A DNA stretch of 51,411 nucleotides. Source: Paraburkholderia sp. BL21I4N1 (GTDB lineage: Bacteria > Pseudomonadota > Gammaproteobacteria > Burkholderiales > Burkholderiaceae). Shown here one piece after another: positions 7,695 to 15,981 of this stretch. The notes beneath the pieces were generated by a model. It saw nothing but the letters and a program-made list of their open reading frames with translations, was not told the DNA's origin and did no database searches. A program made the position numbers and the translations under genes. The number at the start of each line of letters is the position of its first letter. Positions within the stretch are counted from its first letter, which is position 1. The DNA lies in the NCBI RefSeq assembly GCF_002973525.1, contig NZ_PVEN01000029.1, positions 1 to 51,411 of the forward strand. The letters run 5' to 3'.

Positions 7695-9176
7695 TCAGGT
7701 CGGTATACCGGGTTCGAGGCTCATCGCCCACGCCGCGACGCTCGACAGTGGGCGCGCGGCTTGCGTTTGGACCACACCGAGCGCTCCCCCGTCTTCACCC
7801 CACGGAGCAGGGATGCGCACCTGTTGCCACACCGGGTTGTAGATCGCGCGGTCGATCTCGTACACCAGCTCGACCATCCCCTCGTAGCCGCCATAAGGGT
7901 GGTGGCGTTCCTGGTTGATGTCGAGCCACGGTATGCGGGCCTTCAGTGCGACGAACTGTGAGCGGCCACCGGACAGCATGATGTCGGCCCGCGCGTCCCG
8001 GAGCATCGCGTACATCTCGCGCGGCGCCATGCCGTCGATCATGTGGGCGTCGTCGCCCATGATCTCCTTGATCTTGTCCTTGTCTTCCTTAGTGCTCTTC
8101 TTGACGCTGGTGCCGACGATTTCGAGCCCTGCTTCCTGCAGCGCGGAAACCACCGACCAAGACTTCACGCCACCTGTGATAAGCAACACCCGCTTGCCGG
8201 TAAGGCGCGCTTTGTAGTGTGCGATGCGCTCCCACGCGCGCGCTTCCTCGACGGCGATCAGGCGCTCGGTCCGCTCGAGCAGATCGTCCGGCGCGCCCTG
8301 CCGCACGAGCAGGCTGGCGATATGGCGCAGCGTGTCGCTCATGTCGCCGATCCCATAGAACGAGCCCTCAAAGTAAGGGATGCCGTAGCGCCGCTGCATC
8401 TTTGTCGCGATGTTGATCATCGACTTCGAGCAGACCATCATATTGACCTTGGCGCGATGCGAACTTGCGATCTCGTTGTAGCGCCCGTCGCCGGAGATGC
8501 ACGAGAGGATACGGATGCCTAGCGCGTCGAGCAGCGGCTTGGTCTGCCAGAGTTCGCCCGACAGGTTGTATTCGCCAATGACGTTGATGTCATACGGCGT
8601 CGTGTACTCGGGCTCGCGCGTGCCGATCACATAGTTGAGGATCGCCTCGCCGCCAAGCTTGTTGCCCAGATTCTTCGGCCCGGCGAAACCGGGGGAAAGG
8701 ACCGGAATCACCGGCTTGCCAAATTGTTCGGTGGCGCGCTTGCAGACTGCCTCGATGTCGTCGCCGATCAGCGCAGTGACGCAGGTCTGGTAGACGAACA
8801 CTGCGGGCGGATCGTATTTCTCGATGATTTCGCGCACGCTCCTGAACAGGCGCTTCTCGCCGCCGTACACCACGTCGAGTTCGTTGATATCGGTGGTGAA
8901 GCCGGTGCGATAGAGTTGCGAACCGGATGAAGCGGCGTGCCGGTTGTCCCACGAGTTACCTTCACAGGCAATCGGCCCGTGCACGAGGTGTGCGACGTCC
9001 ACCACCGGCTGCAAAGCGATCTTCGCGCCGTCGAACGCGCACCCGCCTGCGGCCGAACCCGGCGAAAGCTGCTTCGTGCAGCCCCTTTTGCGTTCCTTCT
9101 CGCTCTTGCCTTGATTCTTGTCGCAACCCGGCTCGTCGAAAACTTCGGCGATTTGGGCATTGAGCGAAACAGACAT
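7695..9176 (-). CDS. nifE: NifE, FeMo-co scaffold alpha subunit
   Basis: Alpha subunit of NifEN. The start MSVSLNAQIAEVF (ATG 9174-9176) is preceded by AGGAGC at a good distance; the frame stays open to 9644 but that extension covers a decayed upstream gene. From this start it has 493 residues. Cluster ligand regions are visible: GGCAFDGAKIAL, HGPIACEGNSW and QTCVTALIGDDIEAV. The C-terminal half has the NifD-like LDINQERHHPYGGYEG. A sigma-54 element lies 35-50 bp upstream, so nifENX may be transcribed both from nifH and from its own promoter. Confidence 0.95.
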   Translation of the reverse strand: MSVSLNAQIAEVFDEPGCDKNQGKSEKERKRGCTKQLSPGSAAGGCAFDGAKIALQPVVDVAHLVHGPIACEGNSWDNRHAASSGSQLYRTGFTTDINELDVVYGGEKRLFRSVREIIEKYDPPAVFVYQTCVTALIGDDIEAVCKRATEQFGKPVIPVLSPGFAGPKNLGNKLGGEAILNYVIGTREPEYTTPYDINVIGEYNLSGELWQTKPLLDALGIRILSCISGDGRYNEIASSHRAKVNMMVCSKSMINIATKMQRRYGIPYFEGSFYGIGDMSDTLRHIASLLVRQGAPDDLLERTERLIAVEEARAWERIAHYKARLTGKRVLLITGGVKSWSVVSALQEAGLEIVGTSVKKSTKEDKDKIKEIMGDDAHMIDGMAPREMYAMLRDARADIMLSGGRSQFVALKARIPWLDINQERHHPYGGYEGMVELVYEIDRAIYNPVWQQVRIPAPWGEDGGALGVVQTQAARPLSSVAAWAMSLEPGIPT

Positions 9177-9209
9177 GACATGCTCCTGATGGATGGACGT
9201 TTCTCTAGT

Positions 9210-9225
9210 GGCAAGTTCCATACCA
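9210..9225 (-). promoter_or_regulatory. Sigma-54 promoter candidate for nifE
   Basis: On the minus strand TGGTATGGAACTTGCC: GG at 9224-9223, ten bases, GC at 9212-9211, with a consensus TTGC. The predicted transcription start is about 23 nt before the nifE ATG. No TGT-N10-ACA site was found in the 120 bp upstream. Confidence 0.6.
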
Positions 9226-9346
9226 CCGGGAAACGCCTTGAAAACGTGCCAATTGGCGCTGAAGCGCGTCGCTCGCGCGCATCGCCATGGCGGGTTTGAA
9301 CGGTTTGCGACAGACGGTTCGCGACACAGAAAACGACAACACACGT

Positions 9347-9651
9347 TCACTGCCTGCCTTGCCGTTCCGTATGGAGCAGGACCCGTGCGATCGCATTCGC
9401 GCGCGCCTCCAGCAACGCATCCGGCCCCAAGGGTTCGCGAACCGCCAGGTAAGCAGTCAGCACGCGGCGCATCCGTGGAGCTTTCGCGTAGTCCGTCTAC
9501 CATGACCGGGATACGCCGCGAAGTCGCAGAGACAGACTTCCAGCAAGCGCTCGAAGCGCTCAGGCCTGATCTCGGCCGGTACGCGTTCGAGCAATGCACC
9601 GAGCGCGCCTGCGCGCATATCCCATGCGCTATTCCAGTGTGCATGCGCCAT
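9347..9651 (-). pseudogene. Decaying small nif gene between nifK and nifE (third)
   Basis: Starts MAHAHWNSAWDMRAG at ATG 9651 with GGAG 8 nt upstream and reads LLERVPAEIRPERFERLLEV to CDFAAYPGH, then needs a one-base shift near 9500 to continue as DYAKAPRMRRVLTAYLAV to a stop at 9347. In the uncorrected frame it ends early after LHGCAAC. The joined product would be about 100 residues, helical. I do not recognise the family beyond its place in the nif operon. Confidence 0.6.
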
Positions 9652-9676
9652 TCGGGCTCCTGCCCCGCTGGGCGGC

Positions 9677-9933
9677 TCAGTCGTCGTCGGCCAGCACTTC
9701 GAGCGCCGCCAGTTGCTCATACTCGTCGCCCACCGCGCAGATCGACAGGTACTCTGCCCGTCCGTTCGCATCGGAAACGTCGTCGACCAGCGCGAGCAGT
9801 TCGTGCGCCGTTACCTCGTCATTGATCTCCGCGAGGCTCAACGGGTCGAACGCCGCCACCTCGCGCTCAAAGTCGTCGTAAGCGAACCACGCACGCAGCG
9901 CACTGAGTCACACTGCTCGACTACATAAATCAT
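9677..9933 (-). pseudogene. Decaying small nif gene between nifK and nifE (second)
   Basis: Begins MIYVVEQCDS at ATG 9933 and must shift frame near 9905 to reach LSALRAWFAYDDFEREV, then FDPLSLAEINDEVTAHELLALVDDV and ends LAALEVLADDD with a TGA at 9677-9679. Very acidic, about 85 residues when joined. The two halves fit one protein, and an in-frame TGA just before the second half prevents translation from the first ATG. Family unknown to me. Confidence 0.6.
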
Positions 9934-10010
9934 GCCCCGCTCCCTCGCTGAGGTTCGTCACGCAGGCTAGCTACATGCAGCGCAGCAATTTCGTTTTCAG
10001 CGGTGCCCCG

Positions 10011-10358
10011 CTACTCGACACCCTCCGCCGCAATCTTCGCCCACACCGATCGAGGTAACCACGGCGCGATGCCCGCCGGGCTCGCGCCGAACTGCCGCCG
10101 AGCCGCCGACATCGCAGTCTGTGCAATCGCAATCTCCTCGTGCGTCAACGGCAACCGGCGGCCACATGCGCGGCCTCCCGGCAGCACCTGGGCGATCACC
10201 TGCCGGTTCGGGTGTTCGAGCAGCGGGACGAGGTGGTCGGCCTCGCCCACACCGGCCAGGCAAACCTAGCCGCTGATGACCTCGACGTTACGGCCGTCCT
10301 GCGTCATCTTGACCAGAACTTCATCTGCCACGCCCGATGTATCTGCTGTGTCTGCCAT
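10011..10358 (-). pseudogene. Small nif gene after nifK with internal amber codon
   Basis: Starts MADTADTSGVADEVLVKMT at ATG 10358, with GAGGAG nine bases upstream and 16 nt from the nifK stop. It reads QDGRNVEVISG, then an in-frame TAG (10266-10268), and continues without any frame change as VCLAGVGEADHLVPLLEHPN, VLPGGRACGRRLPLTHEE to a stop at 10011. The full product would be about 115 residues. One C-to-T change of a glutamine codon explains the TAG. It could be translated only by readthrough. Function unknown; the position directly after nifK suggests a nitrogenase accessory protein. Confidence 0.65.
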
Positions 10359-10374
10359 CGCCGCGCTCTCCTCG

Positions 10375-11934
10375 TCAGCGAATGATGTCGTAGCTGTAGT
10401 CGGTCTTCGCCACGTCGATCGTGTTGGCGTCGAGCGCTTCGAAGAACTCGTCCAGCAGCGTGACCAGCACCCGCAACGCACCTTCATAGCCCCAGGTCGG
10501 AAAGCGATGGTAATGGTGGCGATCGAAGATCGGGAACACCATGCGTATCAGCGGCGTTTTGGTATCGCGCTCGAGATATTTGCCGTAGGTGTTGCCGATC
10601 AGGAAATCCACCGGCTCGGTAAACAGCAGTGAGCGCATGTGCCACAGATCGCGTTTCGGATACACCTTGCAGCCGGCGCCGTAGGGCGACGCGTCGAACA
10701 CCGCCTGCACCTTCGCAGCCCAGGTTTCGTTGCCGTTGGTCGCCAGAACGTGCGCCGGCTCGGCGCCGAGTTCCAGCAGGAACTGCGTGTAGCCCAGCAT
10801 CTGGTCCGGGTCGCCGTAGAGCGCAAAACGCTTGCCGTGCAGGTGAGCCTGGCTGTCGGCCATCGCATCGACGAGCTGGCCTCGCTCCTTCTCCAGTTGC
10901 ACCGGAATCGGCTTGCCGATCACGCGCGAGATTTCCATCAGGAACCGGTCGGTGCCCGCGACGCCAACCGGCGAGTTCAGCACCACCACTTCCTGGCCAT
11001 GCTCGCCAATGAACTTGCTGGTCCTCTCGCAGCAGTATTCCTGGAACACGAAGGTCGCCTTCGCGTTCAACGCGCGCTCGACCTCCTCCTTGGTCGTGCC
11101 GCCTTCGTACATCCGGAACTCGCCGTCGGTCGGCGTATTCCACGTTTCGGATGGGTCGCAGATGATGTTCACCGTCACGCCGAACAGATCGAAGATGCGG
11201 CGAATTTCCTTCATGTTGCCGACCACGTAGCCGTCGAAGCCACCGATGAAGTTGACGCTGTCGTCGGGCACGCGCTCAAGCGGCGTCGCTGTGCCGGCCT
11301 TGCCGTCCCAGAAGTGCTTGAGGATGCCGAGGAGCGCGTTGTCGTAGCCGGTCACGTGGCTGCCGACGAAGGCCGGCGTGTGCGCGAACGGCACGTCATA
11401 GTCTTCCGGCACGCTGCCCTTCTGCTTGCTGTTCTTGATGAGCGCGTCGAGGTCATCGCCGATCACTTCCGCCATGCAGGTAGTGGAGACCGCGATCATG
11501 TCGGGCTTGTACAGGTTGTACGCATTTGCGAGGCCGTCGATCATGTTGTTCATGCCGCCGAACACCGCCGCGTCTTCGGTCATCGACGAGCTGACGCACG
11601 AGGTTGGCTCCTTGAAGTGACGCGAGAAGTGCGAGCGGTAAAACGCTACACAGCCCTGCGAGCCATGCACAAAACTGAGCGTCTTGTGAAAGCCGATGGC
11701 CACGTACACTGCGCCGAGCGGCTGGCAGGCCTTGGCCGGGTTGATGGTGAGCGAGTCGCGTGCAAAGTTCTTTTGCCGGTAGTCTTCGCTCTTGGTCCAC
11801 TCGACGATCTGCTTGACCTGCTCGTCTGAATGGTTGAACTCGAAATTTTCCTTTTTCGCCTGGAAAATTTTCTGGTACTCGGGCTCACGGAACAGGAATT
11901 CCTGGTCGAGAATGTGGTCTGCGGATTGGGGCAC
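10375..11934 (-). CDS. nifK: NifK, MoFe protein beta subunit
   Basis: Beta subunit of dinitrogenase, 519 residues. P-cluster cysteine regions are visible: AKACQPLGAVY, HGSQGCVAFYRSHF and STTCMAEVIGDDL. The start is GTG at 11934, with CAGGAG six bases upstream; no ATG in frame lies nearby. The C-terminus FPIFDRHHYHRFPTWGYEG is typical. It follows nifD after an 86-bp spacer containing a 12-bp tandem repeat. Intact. Confidence 0.97.
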   Translation of the reverse strand: MPQSADHILDQEFLFREPEYQKIFQAKKENFEFNHSDEQVKQIVEWTKSEDYRQKNFARDSLTINPAKACQPLGAVYVAIGFHKTLSFVHGSQGCVAFYRSHFSRHFKEPTSCVSSSMTEDAAVFGGMNNMIDGLANAYNLYKPDMIAVSTTCMAEVIGDDLDALIKNSKQKGSVPEDYDVPFAHTPAFVGSHVTGYDNALLGILKHFWDGKAGTATPLERVPDDSVNFIGGFDGYVVGNMKEIRRIFDLFGVTVNIICDPSETWNTPTDGEFRMYEGGTTKEEVERALNAKATFVFQEYCCERTSKFIGEHGQEVVVLNSPVGVAGTDRFLMEISRVIGKPIPVQLEKERGQLVDAMADSQAHLHGKRFALYGDPDQMLGYTQFLLELGAEPAHVLATNGNETWAAKVQAVFDASPYGAGCKVYPKRDLWHMRSLLFTEPVDFLIGNTYGKYLERDTKTPLIRMVFPIFDRHHYHRFPTWGYEGALRVLVTLLDEFFEALDANTIDVAKTDYSYDIIR

Positions 11935-11970
11935 GGGATGCTCCTGATATTCAATTCAATGGGCTGCCGG

Positions 11971-12006
11971 CCGCTGATCAGTCCGCTGATCAGTCCGGTG
12001 ATCGGT
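11971..12006. repeat. 12-bp tandem repeat in the nifD-nifK spacer
   Basis: Three adjacent copies of a 12-base unit (CCGCTGATCAGT). The first two are identical and the third has two changes. Each contains a TGATCA or TGATCG palindrome core. It lies directly between the nifD stop and the nifK ribosome-binding site. Confidence 0.85.
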
Positions 12007-12020
12007 GCGGTGGCCAGCGC

Positions 12021-13484
12021 TTAGGGGGTTTTCTTCCAGGGCGCCTTGGCAAGCCCCCACACCGGGCTGGAAATAGCCATGTCCATGTCGCGCGCGAAAA
12101 TGGCGTAGCCGTCGTAGCCGTGATATGGACCGGAATAGTCCCAGCTGTGCATCTGGCGAAACGGCACGCCCATCTTCTGGAACACGTACTTTTCCTTGAT
12201 GCCGGAGCCAACCAGATCGGGCTGGACCTGTTCGACGAACCTCTCAAACTCGTAGCCGGTCACGTCGTCGTAAATCAGTGTGCCGTCCTTCACGTAGTGC
12301 GTGGTGCGCTGATAGTCGTCGTTGTGGCCGAATTCGTAGCCGGTGCCGACCACGTTCATGCCGAGGTCTTCGTAGGCGCCGATCACGTGGCGCGGACGCA
12401 GGCCGCCAACGAACAGCATTACGGTCTTGTCCTGCAGGCGCGCTCTGAACTTCGCGTTCACCGCATCGACCAGGGGACGATACTTGGCGATCACCCTCTC
12501 CGCGTTGGCTTTGATGGTGTCGTCGAAGTGGCTGGCGATCTCGCGCAGGCTCTTCTCGATCATCGACGGGCCGAAGAAGTTGTATTCCGTCCATGGAATG
12601 CCGTACTTCTCTTCCATGTGCCGGCTGATATAGTTCATCGAGCGGTAGCAATGCAGCAAATTGAGCTTGGCCTTGGGTGTATTCTCGAGCTCGGCGATCG
12701 AGCCGTCGCCCGACCATTGTGCGATCACACGCAGGCCGATCTCTTCGAGCAGAATCCGGCTCGACCAGGCATCGCCGCCGATGTTGTAATCGCCGATGAT
12801 CGCAACATCATAAGGCGTCGAAACAAATTCGGGCCGCTTGTCCGGATCGGCCTTGTCGAATATCCAGTCTCGAATCGCATCGTTAGCCAGATGGTGGCCC
12901 AACGACTGGCTGACGCCGCGAAAACCTTCGCAGCGCACCGGCAAAATGGTGTGCCCTTCATACTGTGCACTCTTCTTCTTCGAGACGGCCTCGATGTCGT
13001 CGCCGATCAGGCCGATCGGGCATTCACTCTGGATCGAGATGCCCTTGTTCAGCGGAAACAGTTCCTGAATCTCGTCTATGATCTTGTCGAGCTTCTTGTC
13101 GCCGCCGAAGACGATGTCCTTTTCCTGGAAGTCCGACGTGAACTGCATCGTCACGAAGGTGTCGATACCGGTAGTGCCGATGTAGTAGTTGCGACGCGCG
13201 CCCCACGAGTACTGGCCGCAACCGACCGGACCATGACTGATGTGGATCATGTCCTTGATGGGCCCCCAGACCACGCCCTTCGAGCCGGCGTACGCGCAAC
13301 CGCGAATCGTCATCACGCCCGGCAATGACTTGATGTTTGATTTCACGCCACAGTCGGGCTTGCCGTCCTCGAAGGTGCCCAAATGCTTGGCGCGCCGTTT
13401 GGCCATTTTCTCCGGATAGGCCGTCAGCACTTCATCGATCAAGGCCTTGTTCGCGGCCTTGCGCTCTTCAACTGTGACGCTCAT
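12021..13484 (-). CDS. nifD: NifD, MoFe protein alpha subunit
   Basis: Alpha subunit of dinitrogenase, 487 residues from MSVTVEERKAANK. P-cluster ligands are in RGCAYAGSKGVVWG, GPVGCGQYSWG and QSECPIGLIGDDIEAV. FeMo-co ligands are in LLHCYRSMNY (cysteine) and RQMHSWDYSGPYHG (histidine). The longer in-frame start (13511) adds nine unconserved residues; the chosen ATG has GGAGC upstream. It follows nifH with a 103-bp spacer carrying a stem-loop. All catalytic residues are present. Confidence 0.97.
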   Translation of the reverse strand: MSVTVEERKAANKALIDEVLTAYPEKMAKRRAKHLGTFEDGKPDCGVKSNIKSLPGVMTIRGCAYAGSKGVVWGPIKDMIHISHGPVGCGQYSWGARRNYYIGTTGIDTFVTMQFTSDFQEKDIVFGGDKKLDKIIDEIQELFPLNKGISIQSECPIGLIGDDIEAVSKKKSAQYEGHTILPVRCEGFRGVSQSLGHHLANDAIRDWIFDKADPDKRPEFVSTPYDVAIIGDYNIGGDAWSSRILLEEIGLRVIAQWSGDGSIAELENTPKAKLNLLHCYRSMNYISRHMEEKYGIPWTEYNFFGPSMIEKSLREIASHFDDTIKANAERVIAKYRPLVDAVNAKFRARLQDKTVMLFVGGLRPRHVIGAYEDLGMNVVGTGYEFGHNDDYQRTTHYVKDGTLIYDDVTGYEFERFVEQVQPDLVGSGIKEKYVFQKMGVPFRQMHSWDYSGPYHGYDGYAIFARDMDMAISSPVWGLAKAPWKKTP

Positions 13485-13528
13485 GGGAATGCTCCATAGT
13501 GTGGGTATCAAGCCTGGCAGCGGGTAGC

Positions 13529-13570
13529 CGGCACGGCCCGGTTCATCGCGTGAAGAAGAACACCGTGCCG
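13529..13570. promoter_or_regulatory. Stem-loop in the nifH-nifD spacer
   Basis: Perfect 8-bp inverted repeat, CGGCACGG at 13529-13536 and CCGTGCCG at 13563-13570, with a 26-nt loop. In several diazotrophs a hairpin here stabilises the nifH message or weakens readthrough into nifD; that role is inferred. Confidence 0.5.
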
Positions 13571-13587
13571 CGCGCAGTGGCGCTCGC

Positions 13588-14469
13588 TTAGGCGGTCAGT
13601 TCCGCTGCAGGCTTGCCTACTTGCGATTCGTCGATGGACGTCATGATTCCGTGCTCCATTAACAGGTCTTCCAGTTGATCCATTGTGATCGGCGTCGGGA
13701 TCGTGCCGTTGCCCGCGTTGTTGTGCACCTTGGTGGCGAGCTGCCGATACTCTTCCGCCTGTTTGGATTCGGGCGCGAACTCGATCACCGTCATGCGGCG
13801 CAGCTCGGCGTGCTGCACGATGTTATCGCGCGGCACGAAGTGGATCAGCTTCGAGCCGAGCATCTTCGCCAGCGCTTCGGCGAGTTCGAGTTCCTTGTCG
13901 GTCTGACGCTCGTTGCACACGAGCCCGCCGATCCGCACACCGCCGCTGTTCGCGTACTTCAGAATGCCCTTTGAAATGTTGTTGGCCGCATACATGGCCA
14001 TCATTTCGCCGGACATCACAATGTAGATTTCCTGCGCCTTGTTCTCACGAATCGGCATTGCGAAACCGCCGCACACCACGTCGCCGAGCACGTCGTACGA
14101 CACGTAGTCCACGCCGTCATAGGCGCCGTTTTCTTCGAGGAAGTTGATCGACGTGATGACGCCACGGCCCGCGCAGCCGACGCCCGGTTCCGGGCCGCCG
14201 GACTCCACGCAACGGATGTTGCGGTAACCGATCTTCATCACGTCCTCGAGTTCGAGGTCCTCCACCGAGCCGGCTTCGGCCGCTAGCGACAGGATGGTGT
14301 CCTGCGCCTTTGCATGCAGGATCAGGCGGGTAGAGTCCGCCTTGGGATCGCAGCCGACGATCAGGATCTTCTGCCCGAGCTCAGTCAGGGCTGCCAGGGT
14401 GTTCTGCGAGGTGGTCGACTTGCCGATACCGCCTTTGCCGTAGAACGCGATTTGCCGAAGTTTAGACAT
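13588..14469 (-). CDS. nifH: NifH, nitrogenase Fe protein
   Basis: Homodimeric reductase that delivers electrons to NifDK and also helps FeMo-co synthesis. It is 293 residues. The P-loop is GKGGIGKST; the cluster cysteines lie in GVGCAGRGV and GDVVCGGFAMPIRE; the arginine of GCAGRG is the known ADP-ribosylation site in organisms that have DraT. First gene of the minus-strand nif operon. Its leader is about 125 nt from a good sigma-54 promoter, with an enhancer 83 bp further up. Intact. Confidence 0.98.
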   Translation of the reverse strand: MSKLRQIAFYGKGGIGKSTTSQNTLAALTELGQKILIVGCDPKADSTRLILHAKAQDTILSLAAEAGSVEDLELEDVMKIGYRNIRCVESGGPEPGVGCAGRGVITSINFLEENGAYDGVDYVSYDVLGDVVCGGFAMPIRENKAQEIYIVMSGEMMAMYAANNISKGILKYANSGGVRIGGLVCNERQTDKELELAEALAKMLGSKLIHFVPRDNIVQHAELRRMTVIEFAPESKQAEEYRQLATKVHNNAGNGTIPTPITMDQLEDLLMEHGIMTSIDESQVGKPAAELTA

Positions 14470-14604
14470 TGCATTTCTCCATTCAGGAAGAAGGGTTGAA
14501 ACCAGGGTTGCGTAACCGCGACCATGTCAGCCTGTCGTGCCTGTATGGGTCTTCTTATATCGAGTCACGCATCGGCCGGACCTGTGTCCGCGCTGGACTC
14601 CAAA

Positions 14605-14620
14605 TGCAGCTTCTGTGCCA
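14605..14620 (-). promoter_or_regulatory. Sigma-54 promoter of nifH
   Basis: On the minus strand TGGCACAGAAGCTGCA, a close match to the -24/-12 consensus with exact GG-N10-GC spacing. The predicted transcription start is near 14594. The NifA site at 14703-14718 is 83 bp upstream of the -24 element, a normal enhancer distance. Confidence 0.85.
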
Positions 14621-14702
14621 CATCACCAGCGGTACTGCGTCGCGTCCGCCCCGCCGCGCTGCGGCGGTTGGTTCGGGACTTTTGCGGACTCCTCCTGTGT
14701 GT

Positions 14703-14718
14703 TGTCGATTTCGCGACA
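14703..14718. promoter_or_regulatory. NifA upstream activator site shared by nifH and haemoglobin operon
   Basis: TGT-N10-ACA (TGTCGATTTCGCGACA) within a larger near-palindrome TTGTCG...CGACAA. It lies 83 bp from the nifH -24 element and 103 bp from the -24 element of the divergent haemoglobin promoter. It is the only such site I found in the intergenic region. Confidence 0.8.
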
Positions 14719-14820
14719 AACCACGCGAACTTCGTCGCCAATGAAACCCTTCGGCGCGTTTGTCGTGCGATTTCTGTCGCATTGGCCTGCGTGCAGCCGG
14801 ACAATCGCCGGGTTGCCGCC

Positions 14821-14836
14821 TGGTTCGGTTATTGCT
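14821..14836 (+). promoter_or_regulatory. Sigma-54 promoter of the haemoglobin operon
   Basis: TGGTTCGGTTATTGCT, with GG at 14822-14823, ten bases, GC at 14834-14835 and a consensus TTGC. The predicted transcription start falls at about 14846-14847, directly at the ATG of the next gene (14848). Confidence 0.65.
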
Positions 14837-14847
14837 TTGATGGCATC

Positions 14848-15303
14848 ATGGACACACCAACCACCCAACCTTCGCGACCCGTGCCGCGCGAGACGCACTT
14901 CGACCGTCTAGGCGGCGAGACCGACGTCAACCGCCTGGTCGACGCGTTCTATCGGCACATGGATACGCGGGCCGACGCGCAGCGCATTCGCGCGATGCAT
15001 CACCCCGACCTGTCTTCGACGAAGGCCGTGCTGGTGCTGTATCTGTGCGAATGGCTCGGTGCCGACAAGCGATACTCGGCACAGCATGGCCAACCACGGC
15101 TGCGCACGCGTCATGCCGCATTCGCGATCGGCACCGCCGAACGGGATGCGTGGCTAGCTTGCATGCGCGCCGCGTTCGACGAGACAGGTGTCGATCCGGC
15201 GCTGCGCGACGAACTGATGCAGGCTTTTTTCAAAATCGCCGACCGGATGCGCAACACGCAGACGTGCCCCCCCTTCAACTCTGTTCAACCCGAGGATCTG
15301 TGA
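14848..15303 (+). CDS. Group II truncated haemoglobin
   Basis: A 151-residue 2-on-2 globin. It begins MDTPTTQPSRPVPRE; the globin fold starts at THFDRLGGETDVNRLVDAFYRHMD (tyrosine B10 in DAFYRH), continues VLYLCEWLGA, has the proximal histidine in LRTRHAAFAI and the group II tryptophan in RDAWLACM. It probably binds oxygen or detoxifies NO/O2 near nitrogenase; the NifA enhancer and sigma-54 promoter support co-expression with nifH. The frame is open to 14524, but that region contains the promoter. It overlaps the next gene by one base (TGATG). Confidence 0.9.
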   Translation: MDTPTTQPSRPVPRETHFDRLGGETDVNRLVDAFYRHMDTRADAQRIRAMHHPDLSSTKAVLVLYLCEWLGADKRYSAQHGQPRLRTRHAAFAIGTAERDAWLACMRAAFDETGVDPALRDELMQAFFKIADRMRNTQTCPPFNSVQPEDL

Positions 15304-15911
15304 TGACCGAAACGCTCGCCCACAAGGATATCGACGACACCGCGTTCGCCCGTCTCGAACATGAAGGCCGTCTGCTCAACCCGGTACTCAAGGGGCTGAC
15401 GAACAAGTTCGGCCGGGTCGGCTTCCGCGGCGAACTCGCGCTGCGCTTTGCCCCGAAGCTCGCCGACGAAGCGCGGCCGCCGGAGCTGACCTGCGATCAG
15501 GTGATGGCATGTGCGACGATCGGCCATAAGCACTTGCCGTTCTTCGTCGGGTATCTGCTGAGCTTCGAGCATCTGAAGGACGTGGCCGAGGTGCTCAGCG
15601 ACACGCTCTCGGCGGGTGGCAAGTACTTTCTTTTTTGCGACAACGTCGACCTGAGCAAGCGATATCAGGTGCCATACAAGGGCGCGATGTTCTATGTTCT
15701 GCCGATTCTCGAGTCCACCGTCTACAACGAGATGCTCGAACTGCTGTACCTCGAAAAGAACGAATTGAAGAAGAAGGACTTAGGCGGCAAGCTGGATGCG
15801 GTAGCGGACGCGGCCATCAAGTTCGACGTGACCTTCGACATGATCACCTACAGCGAAGGACTTGAATTGATGGGGCCGGTGCGCAACCCCAACGAGAACC
15901 GGCCCGTCTGA
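15303..15911 (+). CDS. Unknown protein co-transcribed with haemoglobin
   Basis: A 202-residue protein starting MTETLAHKDIDD; its ATG overlaps the haemoglobin stop. No signal peptide or membrane segment is apparent. Notable stretches are ELTCDQVMACATIGHKHLPFF, FLFCDNVDLSKRY and the lysine-rich LEKNELKKKDLGGKLD. I do not recognise a domain. Its place as second gene of a NifA-controlled haemoglobin operon points to a role in symbiotic or nitrogen-fixing metabolism. Confidence 0.75.
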   Translation: MTETLAHKDIDDTAFARLEHEGRLLNPVLKGLTNKFGRVGFRGELALRFAPKLADEARPPELTCDQVMACATIGHKHLPFFVGYLLSFEHLKDVAEVLSDTLSAGGKYFLFCDNVDLSKRYQVPYKGAMFYVLPILESTVYNEMLELLYLEKNELKKKDLGGKLDAVADAAIKFDVTFDMITYSEGLELMGPVRNPNENRPV

Positions 15912-15981
15912 AGCGCGGATCCCAACGGCTGCCGCCCGTGCCGCTGCGCCAACCGATGTTCCCTTGCACCCGAAGGCGACC

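Noticed and set aside
9239..9252. TGGCACG on the minus strand upstream of nifE as sigma-54 promoter
   Set aside because: No GC at the required N10 spacing; the element at 9210-9225 fits better.
10639..11829. 396-codon plus-strand open frame opposite nifK
   Set aside because: Antisense shadow of nifK produced by high-GC codon bias; no domain and low-complexity His/Arg/Val-rich text.
12120..13328. 402-codon plus-strand open frame opposite nifD
   Set aside because: Antisense shadow of an intact, well-conserved gene.
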